From positions 4,533,001 to 4,597,000 of the forward strand of contig NZ_CP043476.1 in NCBI RefSeq assembly GCF_009769165.1: a stretch of 64,000 nucleotides of DNA. The letters are read 5' to 3'. The number at the start of each line of letters is the position of its first letter. Within the stretch, counting starts at the first letter, position 1. A program made the position numbers and the translations under genes. The notes beneath the pieces are model-generated. The model did no database searches. It was not told the DNA's origin and saw only the letters and a program-made list of their open reading frames with translations. Positions 16,114 to 25,381 of this stretch are shown here, piece after piece. The stretch comes from Xanthomonas hyacinthi (lineage in GTDB: Bacteria; Pseudomonadota; Gammaproteobacteria; Xanthomonadales; Xanthomonadaceae).

Positions 16114-17302
16114 CTGATGGATCCCTCCGGTCGAGCCAGCCGCTCCACAAGGTCAGTAGCAGGCCCACACCGACCATGATCGCGCCGACCCACGGCGTGG
16201 CGCCCAGCCCCAACCGGGAATCCGCCACCAGGCCGCCGATGAAGGCGCCCAGCGCGATGCCGGCATTGGCGGCCGACACATTGATGGTTGAGGCGATGTC
16301 CACGTTGCCGGGCCGATGGCGCTGGGCAAGCTGCACGACGTACAGCGCCAGCCCCGGCACGTTGCAGAACATGAGCGCGCCGAGCACGCCGAGCGTCAGG
16401 ATCGAACCGAGCATGGACGACGCGGTGAAGGTGAAGATCAGCAGCACCGCCGCCTGCGCGCCGAGCATCAGCGCCAGCGCCGGCACAAGCTTCTTGTCGG
16501 AGACGCGCCCGCCAAGGAAATTGCCGACGATCACCGAGACACCATAAAGGGCCAGCATCCACGCCACGCCGTTCGGACCGAAGCCGGTGATGTCGGCCAG
16601 GATGCTGGGCAGATAGGCGAAGGCGACGAAGGTGCCGCCCCAGGCACAGAAGTTCATGCCGAACGCGATCAGCAACCGCCCGCTGCCCAGCACCTCGACC
16701 TGTTCGATGAGGCTGCCGGCCGGCGCGATGTCGATCTTGCGCGGCAAAGTCGCCGCCATCGCCAGCAGCGACACCAGACCGGTGGCCGCGACGAACCAGT
16801 AGGCCATCGGCCAGCCCAGACGCTGACCGATGACGGTCGCAATCGGCACACCGGCCGCGACCGCGATGGTCAGGCCGCCGAACACGATCGCCACCGCCGA
16901 GGCCCGCCGGTCTTCCGAAACGAAACTTGCGGCGATCGCAGCACCAACGCCGAAGAAGATGCCGTGCGGCAGGGCGGAGACGACACGTGCGGCGATGAGG
17001 AACTCATAGCTCGTGGTCAACGCGGCGGCGGCATTGGCGATGACGAACAACACCATGACCGCGAGCATCAGCGTTTTGCGCGATAGGCGTCCCGTCAGCG
17101 CCGCGAGGATCGGCGATCCGAAGCTGACGCCCAGCGCGTAACCGCTGACGACCAGCCCGGCGCGCGCCAGGTTGACGCCGAAATCAGCGGCAATCTGCGG
17201 CAGCACGCCGACGCTCGCGTATTCGGTGGTGCCGATGGCAAAACCACCGACCATCAAGGACAGCAAGGCGGGCAAGGTGCCGCGCCGGGTGGAAACAGCC
17301 AT
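16097..17302 (-). CDS. DHA1-family MFS transporter (AraJ/YdhP-like)
   Basis: The product is 401 residues with 12 helices. 'GTTEYASVGVLPQIAADFGV' at helix 1 and 'SPILAALTGRLSRKTLMLAV' at loop 2-3 are typical of the AraJ/NepI/YdhP branch, which exports sugars, purine ribosides or drugs. The ATG at 17302 is preceded by 'CCGGAG' at 7 bases; the longer frame to 17386 is rejected. It is divergent from a LysR gene starting at 17412 that is split by an IS30 element, so its normal regulator is probably lost. The 3' end abuts the SMP-30 remnant. Confidence 0.88.
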   Translation of the reverse strand: MAVSTRRGTLPALLSLMVGGFAIGTTEYASVGVLPQIAADFGVNLARAGLVVSGYALGVSFGSPILAALTGRLSRKTLMLAVMVLFVIANAAAALTTSYEFLIAARVVSALPHGIFFGVGAAIAASFVSEDRRASAVAIVFGGLTIAVAAGVPIATVIGQRLGWPMAYWFVAATGLVSLLAMAATLPRKIDIAPAGSLIEQVEVLGSGRLLIAFGMNFCAWGGTFVAFAYLPSILADITGFGPNGVAWMLALYGVSVIVGNFLGGRVSDKKLVPALALMLGAQAAVLLIFTFTASSMLGSILTLGVLGALMFCNVPGLALYVVQLAQRHRPGNVDIASTINVSAANAGIALGAFIGGLVADSRLGLGATPWVGAIMVGVGLLLTLWSGWLDRRDPSVGAAF

Positions 17303-17451
17303 CAAGAACTCCGGAAATAGATGAATGGATCGAGCGTTCCGAAGCGTAGAGGGAGTAGTTATGATGAAATAGATGCTTCCGTTCAATTCACCATTGAAAT
17401 GGATTCATTGAATGTCGCGCCAAAACATCAACCGCGCCTTCGAGATGGAAG

Positions 17452-18525
17452 GGCGGTCTCAAGAATCAAGTGCAACACGTGATTTGAAGGCGAGGATTTC
17501 CTTCTCCATGGCCGCTGCCGGCGTGGCCCAGCCTAATGTCTGGCGAGGACGCCCATTCATCAGCTTGGCGACGTGATTGAGGTACTCCTGGCTCGCTTGC
17601 GACAAGTCCACGCCCTTGGGCAGGAACTGGCGCAGCAGGCCATTGGTGTTCTCGTTGCTGCCCCGCTGCCACGGCGCATACGGATCGGCGAACCACACGT
17701 CGATGTTCAACCCTCGCATCAGCTCCTCGTAACAGGTCAGTTCCGTTCCGCGGTCGTAGGTCAGGCTCTCGCGCAGGAAGGCCGGCAGCTTCTTCATCTG
17801 GCGAGTGAAGCCTTCCAGCGCGGCGTCCGCGGTGCAGCCATCCATCCTGCACAGCACCACGAAGCGTGTCTTGCGCTCGACCAGCGTGCCCACGCAGGAC
17901 CGGTTGAACGCGCCCTTGATCAGGTCGCCCTCCCAATGCCCCGGCAGCAGGCGCTGTTCCACCGCTTCGGGCCGATGCACGATGCGCAGCTCCTCCGGTA
18001 CCCAGGTGCGCGCCGCTGCTGTGGTGCGCCTGCGGCCTCGCGTGGGCTTGCTCTGGCGCAATGCATCGACCAGGGCCTGCTTCAGGCCGCCGCGCGGATG
18101 CGCGTAGATGGCCGCGTAGATCGTCTCGTGACTGACCCGCTGGCTGGCGTCGTCTGGATGCATGTCCCGCAGTGTGGCCGCGATCTGCTGCGGCGACCAG
18201 CGATCGAACACAAGACGGTCGTGGACGAACTCGAACAGCACCGCGCCCGCGATCAGCCTGCGTGCTCGTACGCTGCGCGATCGCCGCGATCGATACACCA
18301 GGGCTGCCGCATGCGCCGAGTACACGCCGCTGTCCAGACGCCGGATCTCGCGGCTCAGCGTCGATGCGCTACGCCCCAGGCGGCGACCGATCCCACGAAG
18401 ACTCGTTCCCCGATCGCGTTCGACCTGAAGCACCGCGCGTTCCTCACTACTCAGATGACTGTACTGTCTTCCCATCGCAACACCCTACGCTCTGTGAGGT
18501 GTTGCACTTGGAAGTTGAGTCTGCC
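17452..18525 (-). mobile_element. IS30-family insertion sequence, complete
   Basis: The element is 1074 bp with imperfect terminal inverted repeats that share CTCAA and a perfect CAAGTGCAACAC block (17462-17476 region and about 18497-18513). It is flanked by a 3-bp direct repeat AAG (17449-17451 and 18526-18528). It contains one transposase gene on the minus strand and lies inside the LysR gene. A truncated, almost identical copy is at 42983-43695. Confidence 0.92.
17459..18475 (-). CDS. IS30-family transposase
   Basis: The product is 338 residues, full length. The N-terminal IS30 HTH reads 'MGRQYSHLSSEERAVLQVER' then 'GIGRRLGRSASTLSREIRR'. The DDE catalytic domain contains 'GHWEGDLIKG' (first Asp), 'LTYDRGTELTCYEE' (second Asp) and 'SNENTNGLLRQFLPKG' (Glu, in the typical NENTNG motif). 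The enzyme excises and inserts the element, usually duplicating 2-3 bp. No frameshift or stop is present, so the copy may be active. Confidence 0.95.
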   Translation of the reverse strand: MGRQYSHLSSEERAVLQVERDRGTSLRGIGRRLGRSASTLSREIRRLDSGVYSAHAAALVYRSRRSRSVRARRLIAGAVLFEFVHDRLVFDRWSPQQIAATLRDMHPDDASQRVSHETIYAAIYAHPRGGLKQALVDALRQSKPTRGRRRTTAAARTWVPEELRIVHRPEAVEQRLLPGHWEGDLIKGAFNRSCVGTLVERKTRFVVLCRMDGCTADAALEGFTRQMKKLPAFLRESLTYDRGTELTCYEELMRGLNIDVWFADPYAPWQRGSNENTNGLLRQFLPKGVDLSQASQEYLNHVAKLMNGRPRQTLGWATPAAAMEKEILAFKSRVALDS

Positions 18526-19409
18526 AAGTGTTCATCGCGGTGGTCGCCGCCGAAAGCTTCACCGCAGCCGCCAAATCGCTGGGCATGACGGCCTCGGCCG
18601 TCAGCAAGCTCATCCATCGGTTGGAAACGCGTCTGGGAACGAAGCTGCTGCATCGCACCACGCGCAAGCTGCAACTCACGCCCGAAGGCAGCGCCTTCCA
18701 TGAACGCGGCCTGCGCATCCTCGACGACATCGACATCGACTGCGCCGAGCACGAGGCCGCACAGGTGGGATCGCCGCGCGGGCGCGTGCGGATCAACAGC
18801 CATGTGGCCTTCGGCGTCCACTACCTGCTGCCGCACTTGTCGGAGTTCCTGGAACGCTTCCCGGACGTTCAACTGGACGTGACGCTGAGCGATATCGTGG
18901 TCGATTTGCTGGACGATCGCAGCGATGTGGCGATCCGCACCGGGCCGCTGCCCGATTCACGCCTGACCCAGCGCCGGCTTGGCGCCAGCGGCCTGGTGGT
19001 GGTCGCCTCGCCAGACTACCTGCGGCGCGCCGGCACGCCCGAGCGGCCTGAAGATCTGCACCAACATCGGCGCCTGGGCTTCAACTACGCCCGGCATGTC
19101 GATGCATGGCCCTTCATCGGCGGTGACGGCACGCGCATCGCCATCGCACCATCGGGCGACCTGCGCTTGGGCGATGGCGAGAGCATGCGCCAGATGGCGC
19201 TGGCCGGGGTCGGCGTGGCGCGGCTGGCGCGTTACCACGTTAGAGCCGATCTTGCTGCTGGCCGGCTGGCGCCATTGCTGGAAAAGCACGACTGCGGCGC
19301 CGTGGAAGAAATCCATGCGGTGTTCGTCGGCCCCGGCCGTCATGTGCCAGCCCGGGTTAGGGTACTGCTCGATTTTCTGGCCGAACGAGTCGCGCAGGAT
19401 CTCGCCTGA

Positions 19410-22247
19410 TCACGTTCCGAGCGCTGGGCTAGTCCACTGGGCAACGAACTCGGCGATTCTCTCTTCGATGCGACTCTCGATGGTGCGCAGACGCAGGATG
19501 AGAATGTCGCTTTTCGTCAAGATACTGTTCTTCAACGCGTCTCGCGCCGCCTGATCGGGACGGTCGTGGGAGCCACCATCGACTTCGATCACCCCCAGCG
19601 GGGTCTTGCCGACCTTGAAATAGATCACGAAATCGCAACTGGCACGCGCCATGAAGGCCCGCTCGCGTTGCGTCAAAGCCGGGTTGCTCGGTGATGCGAC
19701 CTGATCCAGCTTGACCTGGTCGTGACACATCAACGCCTGGCACGATGGATCGGACAGCGCCTCGCGCAGCAGTTGCGCCGCGATCTGCTCGGATCTGTAG
19801 CGTGAATCCTCAGACTGCAAGCGGGCGTTCAAGCGCGCCAGGGACTGGTCATACTCGCGGTACAGCAGGTCGAAGGCCGACACCACGGGCGCACGCACGA
19901 TCTGCTCGTCCTGCGCGTAATAGGTGACGTAGCGCATCAAGGCCGCGATGTGACCGTTGTTGCCGGTGAACACCTCGTCGCCCGTCACCAAGGTGAAGCG
20001 GTGCTTGGCCCGCGACACCGCCACGTTGATCATGCGCGGGTCATCGACGAAATCCAGGCGTTTGCGCTCCTGGCTGTAGCGTTTCTTGTCCAGCACGGTG
20101 GAGAAGACGATCTCGTCGCACTCCCGGCCCTGGAACTTGTGCACGGTGTCCTTGACGAAATCCGCCGGCAGGCGCCTGCTGGAAAGGTTGACTTGTGCCC
20201 GAAACGGCGCGATGAACCCGCGCCCGTCGCCGTCCAGCCCGACCGGTTCGCCCTCGTCGTCAAGCAGCTTGAGCAGGGAGTCCAGCTCCCGCAAGTTGGT
20301 GTTCTGGCGGGTGTGGTTGCCCTTGGCGGTCACCACCAGGCGCAGCGGCGCTTCACCCTTGTCCTCGGTCATGGGCACCAGCGCGTTGTCGTAGAACTGC
20401 TGGTTGCAGAACTGGATGATCCTGGGATGGCAGCGGTAATGCTCTTTCAGCAGGGTCCTGGGCAGCGCCTCCTTGAACACGCCGATGCACGAATCCAGCA
20501 GGCTGTAGCGCTCGCAATCGTAGGCCTCGGCGGGCGCCTGCAGGCCCAGCACGACAGGAATGTGCGCCAGCTGGCGGTTGTCGCCGACGACGATCAGGTT
20601 CTTCGCGCAGCCCAGCGCCAGAATGCCCGGCACGATGTCCTGCAACGAGGCCTCGTCGATGATCACGTAGTCGAGGATCGCCCCCGGCGCGATCGAATTG
20701 ACGATGGAGTGCGTGCCGCTGCCTAGGATCGGGAAGCGATTCACGAAGGCGTCGAACTGTTGTTGGTACGTCTTGGCATCGAAGCTGTCCGATGGCCGAG
20801 GTAGCCCTTGCAGGTGCTGCTTCAGATGGTGCATCGATGCGGTCTTCAATTCATCCAGCAAGGCCGTGAAATTTCCACGCGTGAGAGATTCGCGGCACGC
20901 TTGCAACTCCGCTTCCTTGCCCCGAAGTGCCTTGTCGTAGTAGTGCATCTGCAAGTCATGGAACGCGGTCAACCGCGCCTCGCCCTCGGCGAATGGCTTG
21001 GCACGGAAAATCCTGAAGTTGAACAGCAGCTCGATGCGGTCTTTGAGACTGATGCGCTGCTCGCCCAGATGGGCTAGGTAGGCCATCAGGTCTGCGGTCT
21101 TGCGCGGCGACAGTCCGTACTTGTCCAGCGAAGCGGCGGCCTGCACGCCGCTGTCTGCCTGCCACCGCTGCAGGTAGCGCCGCTCGACGATCAGCTCGTC
21201 GAGTTCGACCTGCAGTTGCGCCGCCCGATTGTGATGGTGCAAGTGCTGCTTCAAGCGGGCCAGCAAGGCTTGAATCTCGTCCAGAGTTGGTGCGGGCTCG
21301 GGCTCGCTCGATGGCCAAGTCGGCAGGTCAGTGAAGAAGTCCTGGCGGTTGTGCTGGTTGCCGAGTTTGGCGATCAGGTGGCCCAGGCCGCATTTCTCCA
21401 GCTTCTCGTAGACGTTTTCTACCGCCGCATTGTTGTTGGACAGCACCGCCACCGTCTGCCCGCGCAGCAGGATATTGGCAAGGATGTTGAGGATGGTCTG
21501 GGTCTTGCCGGTCCCTGGCGGCCCCTCGATCACGCTGACCTGCGCACGGAACGCTTGCTCCACCGCTATAAGCTGGCTCTCGTTCAGCCCGAACGGATAG
21601 ATCAGCCCCTGGCCCGGCGCCAGCGCGCCGTTGCGCCCCGTGCAGTAGGCCTGCAAGGCGGTGTCGGCACTGGCGGGCAGCCTTGCTAGCTGGCGCACCA
21701 CATTGGCGGTGATGTCGCGGTCGGTCTTCGACTCCGCACGCTCCTGCCGGGCATTGGCCACGGCCGTGAAATAGTGGAAGACTGGCGCCTCTTTCATCGC
21801 CGTCGGCGCGGCAAAGCCGATACCGTCCATCTTGAAGACGTAGGGTTTGCCGCCGCCCGGATAATGCACGACGGCATACCGCTCGGCGTAGATCGTCGCC
21901 TTGGCGATGGGCGTGACGATCATGCTGCCGGGCTTGGTCAACAGACTCTCGTCCAGTTCGCGGGTGGGGGAAACACGGCAGTCGCTGAGTGGACGCGTAT
22001 AGCTTTTCTTGGAGGGGAAATAGCACGTCAGTTGCAGAGCTTCGTACTTGTCGCTCCAGTAAATCGCCCAGTCGCTGATCTGCGCGGTTCTGTCCTCGTC
22101 CCCCATCTGAATCGAAACCATATATCCCTTATTCGTATGCGCACGGCATTCGTCTTCGCGCTCATGCCGAATATCGAATGCCGTTATTCCTCCAATAGGG
22201 ATCATCTTGCCATCATTGCGTGCAGGGCCGATAGCCGGCTCATGCAT
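19410..22247 (-). CDS. SF1 DNA2/NAM7-type helicase with C-terminal DUF2726-like nuclease domain
   Basis: The product is 945 residues. Walker A 'EGPPGTGKTQT' is at about 241-251, Walker B 'VIIDEASLQD' near 527, and the late helicase motif 'VAVSRAKHRFTLV' near 745: the superfamily 1B/UPF1-like arrangement. The last 130 residues carry 'CDFVIYFKV', 'GVIEVDGGSHDRPDQAARD' and 'KNSIL', a PD-(D/E)xK-like fold resembling DUF2726. A helicase fused to a nuclease on a mobile island is a common design of antiphage proteins, but no exact named system is matched. It is convergent with the split LysR gene and precedes the relaxase on the same strand. The start could also be Met15 (22205). Confidence 0.85.
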   Translation of the reverse strand: MHEPAIGPARNDGKMIPIGGITAFDIRHEREDECRAHTNKGYMVSIQMGDEDRTAQISDWAIYWSDKYEALQLTCYFPSKKSYTRPLSDCRVSPTRELDESLLTKPGSMIVTPIAKATIYAERYAVVHYPGGGKPYVFKMDGIGFAAPTAMKEAPVFHYFTAVANARQERAESKTDRDITANVVRQLARLPASADTALQAYCTGRNGALAPGQGLIYPFGLNESQLIAVEQAFRAQVSVIEGPPGTGKTQTILNILANILLRGQTVAVLSNNNAAVENVYEKLEKCGLGHLIAKLGNQHNRQDFFTDLPTWPSSEPEPAPTLDEIQALLARLKQHLHHHNRAAQLQVELDELIVERRYLQRWQADSGVQAAASLDKYGLSPRKTADLMAYLAHLGEQRISLKDRIELLFNFRIFRAKPFAEGEARLTAFHDLQMHYYDKALRGKEAELQACRESLTRGNFTALLDELKTASMHHLKQHLQGLPRPSDSFDAKTYQQQFDAFVNRFPILGSGTHSIVNSIAPGAILDYVIIDEASLQDIVPGILALGCAKNLIVVGDNRQLAHIPVVLGLQAPAEAYDCERYSLLDSCIGVFKEALPRTLLKEHYRCHPRIIQFCNQQFYDNALVPMTEDKGEAPLRLVVTAKGNHTRQNTNLRELDSLLKLLDDEGEPVGLDGDGRGFIAPFRAQVNLSSRRLPADFVKDTVHKFQGRECDEIVFSTVLDKKRYSQERKRLDFVDDPRMINVAVSRAKHRFTLVTGDEVFTGNNGHIAALMRYVTYYAQDEQIVRAPVVSAFDLLYREYDQSLARLNARLQSEDSRYRSEQIAAQLLREALSDPSCQALMCHDQVKLDQVASPSNPALTQRERAFMARASCDFVIYFKVGKTPLGVIEVDGGSHDRPDQAARDALKNSILTKSDILILRLRTIESRIEERIAEFVAQWTSPALGT

Positions 22248-22350
22248 CTGTCCATCTGCCGGTTCTTTGGCTATTACTTGAAGACGGAGTGCTGTTCAAC
22301 TTTGGCCCGTGCGGGAGATGCAGCATCTGGCTTGAAGCTCGGCACGACGA

Positions 22351-24345
22351 CTATCCGATGGCAAGCCCGCGCTGCCGCCCGATCTCCCAGGACACAGCGC
22401 CGCCGCGTACCGTTGCGGCCATCTGCTGCCCTAGCCGTTGTTCGATGACTGGCCGCCACGGCACCAAGCTGAATCCTATGCCGTCATCGAGCACGGCGTA
22501 GCGCCCGCTGGCGAGCATGACCGAGTGCCGGTAAATGCCAGCCACGCGCTGCCCGTCGGTCACGGGGCGATGCTCCAGGCCGGTTTCGACGGCAATGTCC
22601 TTCGCCGCCTGCGTCAGTTCCCGGTTGCGCAGCGTGCCCAGCAGGTTGCGGGCGAGGATCACACGCTGGCCGTGCTTCTCGGCCAGCCCTTGTTCGGTCA
22701 AGAATTCGGCTCGCTGTTGCAGCGCGTCCTTGACCTCACTGCCGAAGCCCAGCTCGCCCAGTCCCTTGCCCCCACCGATCAACTGCTGATCCAGCCAGGT
22801 GGCGCCGATCACGCGGGCCTGCCGCTCGATGGGCAGATGGGATTTCAGCTCTACCGCCACACCGCCCAGCCGTTGTGCGTCGTACTGGCGGCCATGCTCG
22901 GTCAGGTCGTCCGGCACCTTCCATAGCCCCTCGGCCATGCGCTCCACGATGCCAGCCCGGCGCAGGGCTTCCAGCCGGCGGACGTGGGCGGCGACAACCT
23001 CCTGCGGGTCGCGTCCGGCCTTGGCCCGGTCTTGCTCGATCGCCAAGTGATGATCGGTGCGGTACAGGCCATCGCTCGCCAGCGAGGCGATGTTCTTGTC
23101 GGCCGCCCGTACCTCGGCGGAACCGCGTACCTCCACCACCGAGCCTGCGGGATAGTTCGCCGGGTCGTCGCGGGCGTTCAGCGCAACGTAGTGGGCCTTG
23201 CCATCCACGCCGTCGATGACCAGATAGCCGCGATCGCGCAGCTCGTCGGCCAATCCCTTGGCGACCACTCGGCCGACGATGCTGCGGCCATCGTCGCCCG
23301 GCTCGAACACCGCCAACTCGCGCTGCTGGCCGCGCATGGCCCGCTGCATGGTGCGAATAATGTCGCCACGCTCGCCCAGGGCGCGCAAGGTCTTCTCGGC
23401 ATCCGCATGGACGGCCCAGGTGCCGGGCTGCGTCTCGTCGGCCAAGCCCAGGCGTTGCAAGCGCTGCAGGCGACCGATCAGCAGCAGGCGCTGGCGTTGC
23501 AGCCGGGGTTCGTTGAAGCGCTCGATCTGCACCCGGCCGTCGTCGCTGGCCTCGCGTTGCAGCGTGCGGTCGAGGCTCGTCCACCGCTCTCGCTCCACCT
23601 CGCGCTGCAAGGTTTGCTGGATCTCCAGTTCGGTACGCGGTCCCAGCCATTCGGCCGCCAGTTCGGCGGCCCGATGCCGGAAGCCGTGGGCGATGTAGTC
23701 GCCCGCGATGATGAGGTCTTTGCCCATGTCGTCGCTTCCGCGCACGATCAGGTGGGTGTGCGGGTTGTCGGTGTTCCAGTGATCGACCGCCACCCAATCC
23801 AGCCGCGTGCCCAGGTCGGCTTCCATGCGGCCCATCAAGTGCCGGGTGTAGGTGCGCAGGTCATCCAGTTCGGCCCCGTCCTCCGGGGAAACGATGAAGC
23901 GGAAATGGTGCCGGTCATCGGCGCAGCGTTCCTTGAAGGCATCGAGGTCGGCTTCGTCGGTCTGCGGCCCGTAGGCCTGCCCTGGCTCGCCGTCGCGGCC
24001 CGCGCCGTCGCGCTCGATGTAGCGCAGATGTTTCGCTAGCGACTGCGGGCTGGCGTTGCGTTGGTTGACCAGCAGCGTCTTGATGGTCACGCGCCGCGAC
24101 AGGGGCGTCAGCTTCGCACCCGCGAACCGCGCCGCCGTGTGGCCGCGCCCAAGCCGCGAGCCGGGACGCTGGCCGGCGCGTGTGCCGCTGCCGCCGGCTG
24201 CGGAATAGCGCATCGAAGACTTGCCGCCGCTGGCCTTGCCAGCCTGCTTGAGCACCTTGGAAACGAAGCTCTGGCCCTGACCCTTGCCCCGGTTCTTCGG
24301 GGCACTGGGGCGCAGGCGAAAGTCGTCGTCGCGGTGGTCTGTCAT
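22351..24345 (-). CDS. Relaxase/mobilization nuclease, VirD2-like with DUF3363
   Basis: The product is 664 residues. The relaxase domain occupies about residues 85-260, with 'DHWNTDNPHTHLIVRG' (HxH metal site around 196-198) and upstream 'RHHFRFIVSPEDG'. DUF3363 follows to the end. It nicks the transfer origin and pilots single-stranded DNA into recipients through a type IV system. It leads a block of island genes (S26 peptidase, DUF2840, RHH, ParA, DUF736) that recurs in many proteobacterial integrative elements. No mating-pair genes are in the window, so the island is mobilizable at best from what is seen. A C-terminal relic of a second copy lies at 10.4 kb. Confidence 0.93.
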   Translation of the reverse strand: MTDHRDDDFRLRPSAPKNRGKGQGQSFVSKVLKQAGKASGGKSSMRYSAAGGSGTRAGQRPGSRLGRGHTAARFAGAKLTPLSRRVTIKTLLVNQRNASPQSLAKHLRYIERDGAGRDGEPGQAYGPQTDEADLDAFKERCADDRHHFRFIVSPEDGAELDDLRTYTRHLMGRMEADLGTRLDWVAVDHWNTDNPHTHLIVRGSDDMGKDLIIAGDYIAHGFRHRAAELAAEWLGPRTELEIQQTLQREVERERWTSLDRTLQREASDDGRVQIERFNEPRLQRQRLLLIGRLQRLQRLGLADETQPGTWAVHADAEKTLRALGERGDIIRTMQRAMRGQQRELAVFEPGDDGRSIVGRVVAKGLADELRDRGYLVIDGVDGKAHYVALNARDDPANYPAGSVVEVRGSAEVRAADKNIASLASDGLYRTDHHLAIEQDRAKAGRDPQEVVAAHVRRLEALRRAGIVERMAEGLWKVPDDLTEHGRQYDAQRLGGVAVELKSHLPIERQARVIGATWLDQQLIGGGKGLGELGFGSEVKDALQQRAEFLTEQGLAEKHGQRVILARNLLGTLRNRELTQAAKDIAVETGLEHRPVTDGQRVAGIYRHSVMLASGRYAVLDDGIGFSLVPWRPVIEQRLGQQMAATVRGGAVSWEIGRQRGLAIG

Positions 24346-24793
24346 GGCCGCGCTCCCTGCAAGCTATGGCGTGTCCGGGCGTGCGAAGCACGTGGACATG
24401 CCTGCATTGGCGCGTGCCTCGCGCCCCACGCGGCACGGTGGCAAAGCCGCTGCGTGCTGCGCCACCCCCATGTGCAGACAGGCTTTGCGGGCGGCCAGGT
24501 GCCGCGTCCTTTTGTCTTGCCTTCCGCCTTTGCCCTTCGCTGTCGCTCCGGGCCTTGGCGTCCCGGCGGTGCTGCGCTGCCCACAGCCAGCCCGCCGGCG
24601 AACGCGTCCACGGCCGTAGGCCGGGCGCGTTCGAGGCAAGGCGCCTGCACGTGGGATGGCGGTGCCGGATGTTGCGCGAAGTGCGGCGCGAATGCGCACG
24701 CACTGCACGCGCGACGACATGGTGATGACCAGCGGAACGCCATACCCGATGGCACGATGAGATGCACGAGATCGTGCAGCGAATCGGCGCCCA
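24346..24793. other. 448-bp GC-rich interval without a supported gene
   Basis: The region lies between the relaxase start and the S26 peptidase stop. Long frames exist in several phases but are arginine/alanine-rich shadows without recognisable domains or ribosome-binding sites. It is the expected place for an origin of transfer next to a relaxase, but I cannot point to a nic site. Confidence 0.5.
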
Positions 24794-25381
24794 TCATGGG
24801 CGTGTTTCCAGCCAGACCGGATGCGCAACACCGATTACGGTGGATGCAGCAATCGGTCCGAAGTAGCGGCTGTCGAACGACGCCGGGTTGGTCATGCTCA
24901 ACAGGAACAGTTCGCCAGATTCGAGGCGGCGGCACCGCTGCCAGGATGGCAGAGGGCCGCCCAGCCGGTCGGCTGGCAGCACGGTGGCCGCAGGCACGCC
25001 GTCGATGCGAACGACACCGCCAGCGATGCACACCTCCTGCGGTGACACGGCGCCCACTCGCTTGAGCAGCGGAACACGCGTCGGCAGGTAGCCGCGCTGC
25101 GCAGCGAATGTGGCAGCTTCGGTCGGCAGTGGGGCGAGCACGATGCTGCCCACGGACAACGGACGTGGCTGCGAGGCGGACCGATGGCTGAACGGTTCGA
25201 TGCGATACCAGCCGACCGCCACGCTGTCGGATGGGTTGTACGTCAGGCGCGGCAGCGGCGACACGAAAGCCGCCCAGGCCAGCGCAGCGAGGCCGCAGGC
25301 GGTCAGGCCCACCAGCACGATGCGAGCGCGCAGGCGCGAGCGAGGACGCGACGAGGCGGACGAAGTGGAAACGGTCATCAT
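24794..25381 (-). CDS. S26 family signal peptidase, TraF-like
   Basis: The product is 195 residues. One N-terminal membrane helix ('IVLVGLTACGLAALAWAAFV', about 21-40) precedes the catalytic serine motif 'NPSDSVAVGWYRI' and the lysine region 'VPLLKRVGAV'; 'FDSRYFGPI' closes the fold. In RP4, TraF matures and cyclises the conjugative pilin, so an equivalent role is likely though no pilin gene is seen here. Its start overlaps the DUF2840 stop (ATGATGA). It is part of the tightly packed island operon 26836-24794. Confidence 0.9.
   Translation of the reverse strand: MMTVSTSSASSRPRSRLRARIVLVGLTACGLAALAWAAFVSPLPRLTYNPSDSVAVGWYRIEPFSHRSASQPRPLSVGSIVLAPLPTEAATFAAQRGYLPTRVPLLKRVGAVSPQEVCIAGGVVRIDGVPAATVLPADRLGGPLPSWQRCRRLESGELFLLSMTNPASFDSRYFGPIAASTVIGVAHPVWLETRP

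Larger units (their letters stand above)
17412..19409 (+). pseudogene. LysR regulator interrupted by IS30 at codon 14
   Basis: The ATG at 17412 opens 'MSRQNINRAFEME', the IS30 occupies 17452-18525, and the frame resumes at 18528 with 'VFIAVVAAESFTAAAKSLGM'. Removing the element and one copy of the AAG duplication gives an uninterrupted 306-residue LysR protein: HTH about residues 20-40, effector domain ending 'FLAERVAQDLA'. It is divergent from the MFS gene at 17302, its probable target. A truncated product could start at GTG 18528 if IS30 supplies an outward promoter, and would keep most of the HTH. The break is seen directly; loss of regulation is inferred. Confidence 0.9.

Noticed and set aside
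18528-19409. Intact LysR gene starting at GTG 18528
   Set aside because: The codons before the HTH are on the far side of the IS30, and the AAG duplication proves the interruption.
22984-24039. 351-codon plus-strand frame
   Set aside because: Antisense shadow of the relaxase gene, which has clear catalytic motifs and fits the island gene order.
24364-24831. 155-codon minus frame between relaxase and TraF-like gene
   Set aside because: Arg/Ala-rich, overlaps the TraF-like gene and shows no motif or ribosome site.
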